From Nocardia vinacea NBRC 16497 (GTDB taxonomy: Bacteria; Actinomycetota; Actinomycetes; Mycobacteriales; Mycobacteriaceae): a DNA stretch of 50,265 nt. The notes beneath the pieces were generated by a model. It did not search any database, had not been told where the DNA came from, and saw only the letters and a program-made list of their open reading frames with translations. Below, in pieces: positions 49,576 to 50,265 of the stretch. The stretch is taken from the NCBI RefSeq assembly GCF_000308835.1, contig NZ_BAGN01000407.1, positions 1 through 50,265 of the forward strand. Direction: 5' to 3'. A program made the position numbers and the translations under genes. Each line of letters opens with the position of its first letter. The first letter of the stretch is position 1.

Positions 49576-50265
49576 ATGGACTCCGGGCAACGCAAAATCG
49601 TGGTGATAGGCGCCGGATCGGGAATCGGTGCGGCGACCGCCACCCACTTCCACCACAGCGGCGACCACGTACTCGCGGTGGATCTGCGCCCCAACGAAAC
49701 CCCGGCCGCGCGGCACGAACAGTGCGACCTGCGCGACGCCGCGGCCATCGCGGCGTTGCTGGAGCGGATCGGTCCCGGCTGGGATCTGCTGGCCTACGTT
49801 GCCGGCGTGCCCGGCACCGCGCCCGCCGCGGATGTGCTGAAGGTGAACTATCTCGGCATGCGACTGGCGGTCGAGGGCATGCTGCCGCTGCTGCGGCACG
49901 GCGGCGCGATCGTCACCGTCGCCTCGGTGGCGGCCCTCGGTTGGCAGCAGCGCCTCGACGACCTGGCCGGGCTGCTCGCCGCGACCGACGCCGAGACCGT
50001 CGAGCGCTGGCAAGAGGGCCAGGACCCGGCGTATCCGGTGTACAGCACGTCGAAACAGGCCGCGATAATCTACGCGAAGCGGCTGGCACCGTCGGCCTGG
50101 CAGAAATACGGGATCCGGGTGAACACCGTGAGCCCGGGGCCGACCGAGACGCCGATCCTGGCCGACTTCGAGGCGTCGATGGGCAAGGATGTCCTCGACA
50201 CCGTGAAGGCGACAATCGGCAGGCACGCCACCGTGGACGACATCGTGCCCGTGATCGCCTTCCTC
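49576..50265 (+). CDS. SDR, 3-alpha-hydroxysteroid dehydrogenase/carbonyl reductase-like (3' end outside window)
   Basis: The first 230 residues are present. The glycine motif is GAGSGIG at 12-18, and Tyr156 and Lys160 lie in YSTSK. Between the catalytic Ser region (TVASVAA) and Tyr there is an insertion of about 30 residues (WQQRLDDLAGLLAATDAETV..), as in Comamonas 3-alpha-HSD/carbonyl reductases. ATG 49576 has only a weak ribosome site. It probably oxidises or reduces a hydroxyl/oxo group on a cyclic substrate. It starts a rightward unit under site 10. Confidence 0.82.
   Translation, partial: MDSGQRKIVVIGAGSGIGAATATHFHHSGDHVLAVDLRPNETPAARHEQCDLRDAAAIAALLERIGPGWDLLAYVAGVPGTAPAADVLKVNYLGMRLAVEGMLPLLRHGGAIVTVASVAALGWQQRLDDLAGLLAATDAETVERWQEGQDPAYPVYSTSKQAAIIYAKRLAPSAWQKYGIRVNTVSPGPTETPILADFEASMGKDVLDTVKATIGRHATVDDIVPVIAFL

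Noticed and set aside
1..50265. CRISPR array
   Set aside because: No series of regularly spaced identical 24-40 bp repeats was found. The only tandem-like repeats (10971-11175) are three degenerate copies.

Overview
The window is GC-rich DNA from a mycolic-acid actinomycete, most likely Nocardia or a close relative in the Mycobacteriales. The evidence is GTG/TTG starts, GTGA/ATGA gene overlaps, mycofactocin-type short-chain dehydrogenases, F420-type (PPOX and LLM) folds, an MTB12-like lipoprotein, a LIP-family secreted lipase and an XRE/DUF6879 module. Genus is inferred from gene content only.

Two blocks (about 1-16.3 kb and 31.1-50.3 kb) form one large catabolic island. It holds two acyl-CoA ligases, a CaiB CoA-transferase, three acyl-CoA dehydrogenases (two adjacent, resembling a heteromeric pair), an enoyl-CoA hydratase, a MaoC hydratase, several SDRs, two classical thiolases, two DUF35/lipid-transfer-thiolase modules (one a single fused protein), four amidohydrolase-2 proteins, a Rieske oxygenase, a P450, an LLM oxidoreductase, an aldehyde dehydrogenase, a rubredoxin and an acyl-CoA carboxylase beta subunit. 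Together they suggest activation, oxygenation, beta-oxidation and retro-aldol shortening of a bulky terpenoid- or steroid-like acid. The substrate is not visible in the sequence.

The two blocks are tied together by a repeated DNA element: two TACNGTA units with starts exactly 12 bp apart (consensus TACNGTA-AGCNN-TACNGTA). I find it at eleven places, next to nearly every catabolic promoter. The sites lie at 413, 6775, 8102, 11326, 12652, 34441, 34534, 38140, 45493, 46176 and 49513 (the last has three units). This looks like a regulon under one repressor. No intact candidate regulator is in the window; a TetR C-terminal remnant lies at 16287-16527.

The middle (about 16.3-31.1 kb) has no such sites and different content: a secreted lipase, a TAP-like exported hydrolase, a small membrane protein, several truncated or frameshifted genes (20.9-24.4 kb), an XRE/DUF6879 module, and a three-gene signalling set. 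That set is an FHA protein, a 1200-residue kinase/TPR/WD40 protein and an FHA/zinc-ribbon/kinase. This segment looks like inserted or rearranged DNA.

Likely transcription units: 529>5000 (SDR, SDR, thiolase, MaoC, ACAD); 6736<5150 (hydratase, SDR); 8033<6855 (thiolase); 10961<8309 (ALDH, SDR, rubredoxin); 11388>12608 (CaiB); 12693>15799 (amidohydrolase, ligase, small protein); 34415<31078 (PPOX, amidohydrolase, fused aldolase); 34581>36163 (DUF35, thiolase); 38102<36484 (Rieske, isochorismatase-like); 45300<38219 (amidohydrolase, ligase, amidohydrolase, ACAD, ACAD, small ORF, LLM); 46141<45647 (lipoprotein); 49456<46641 (P450, carboxylase); 49576> (SDR).
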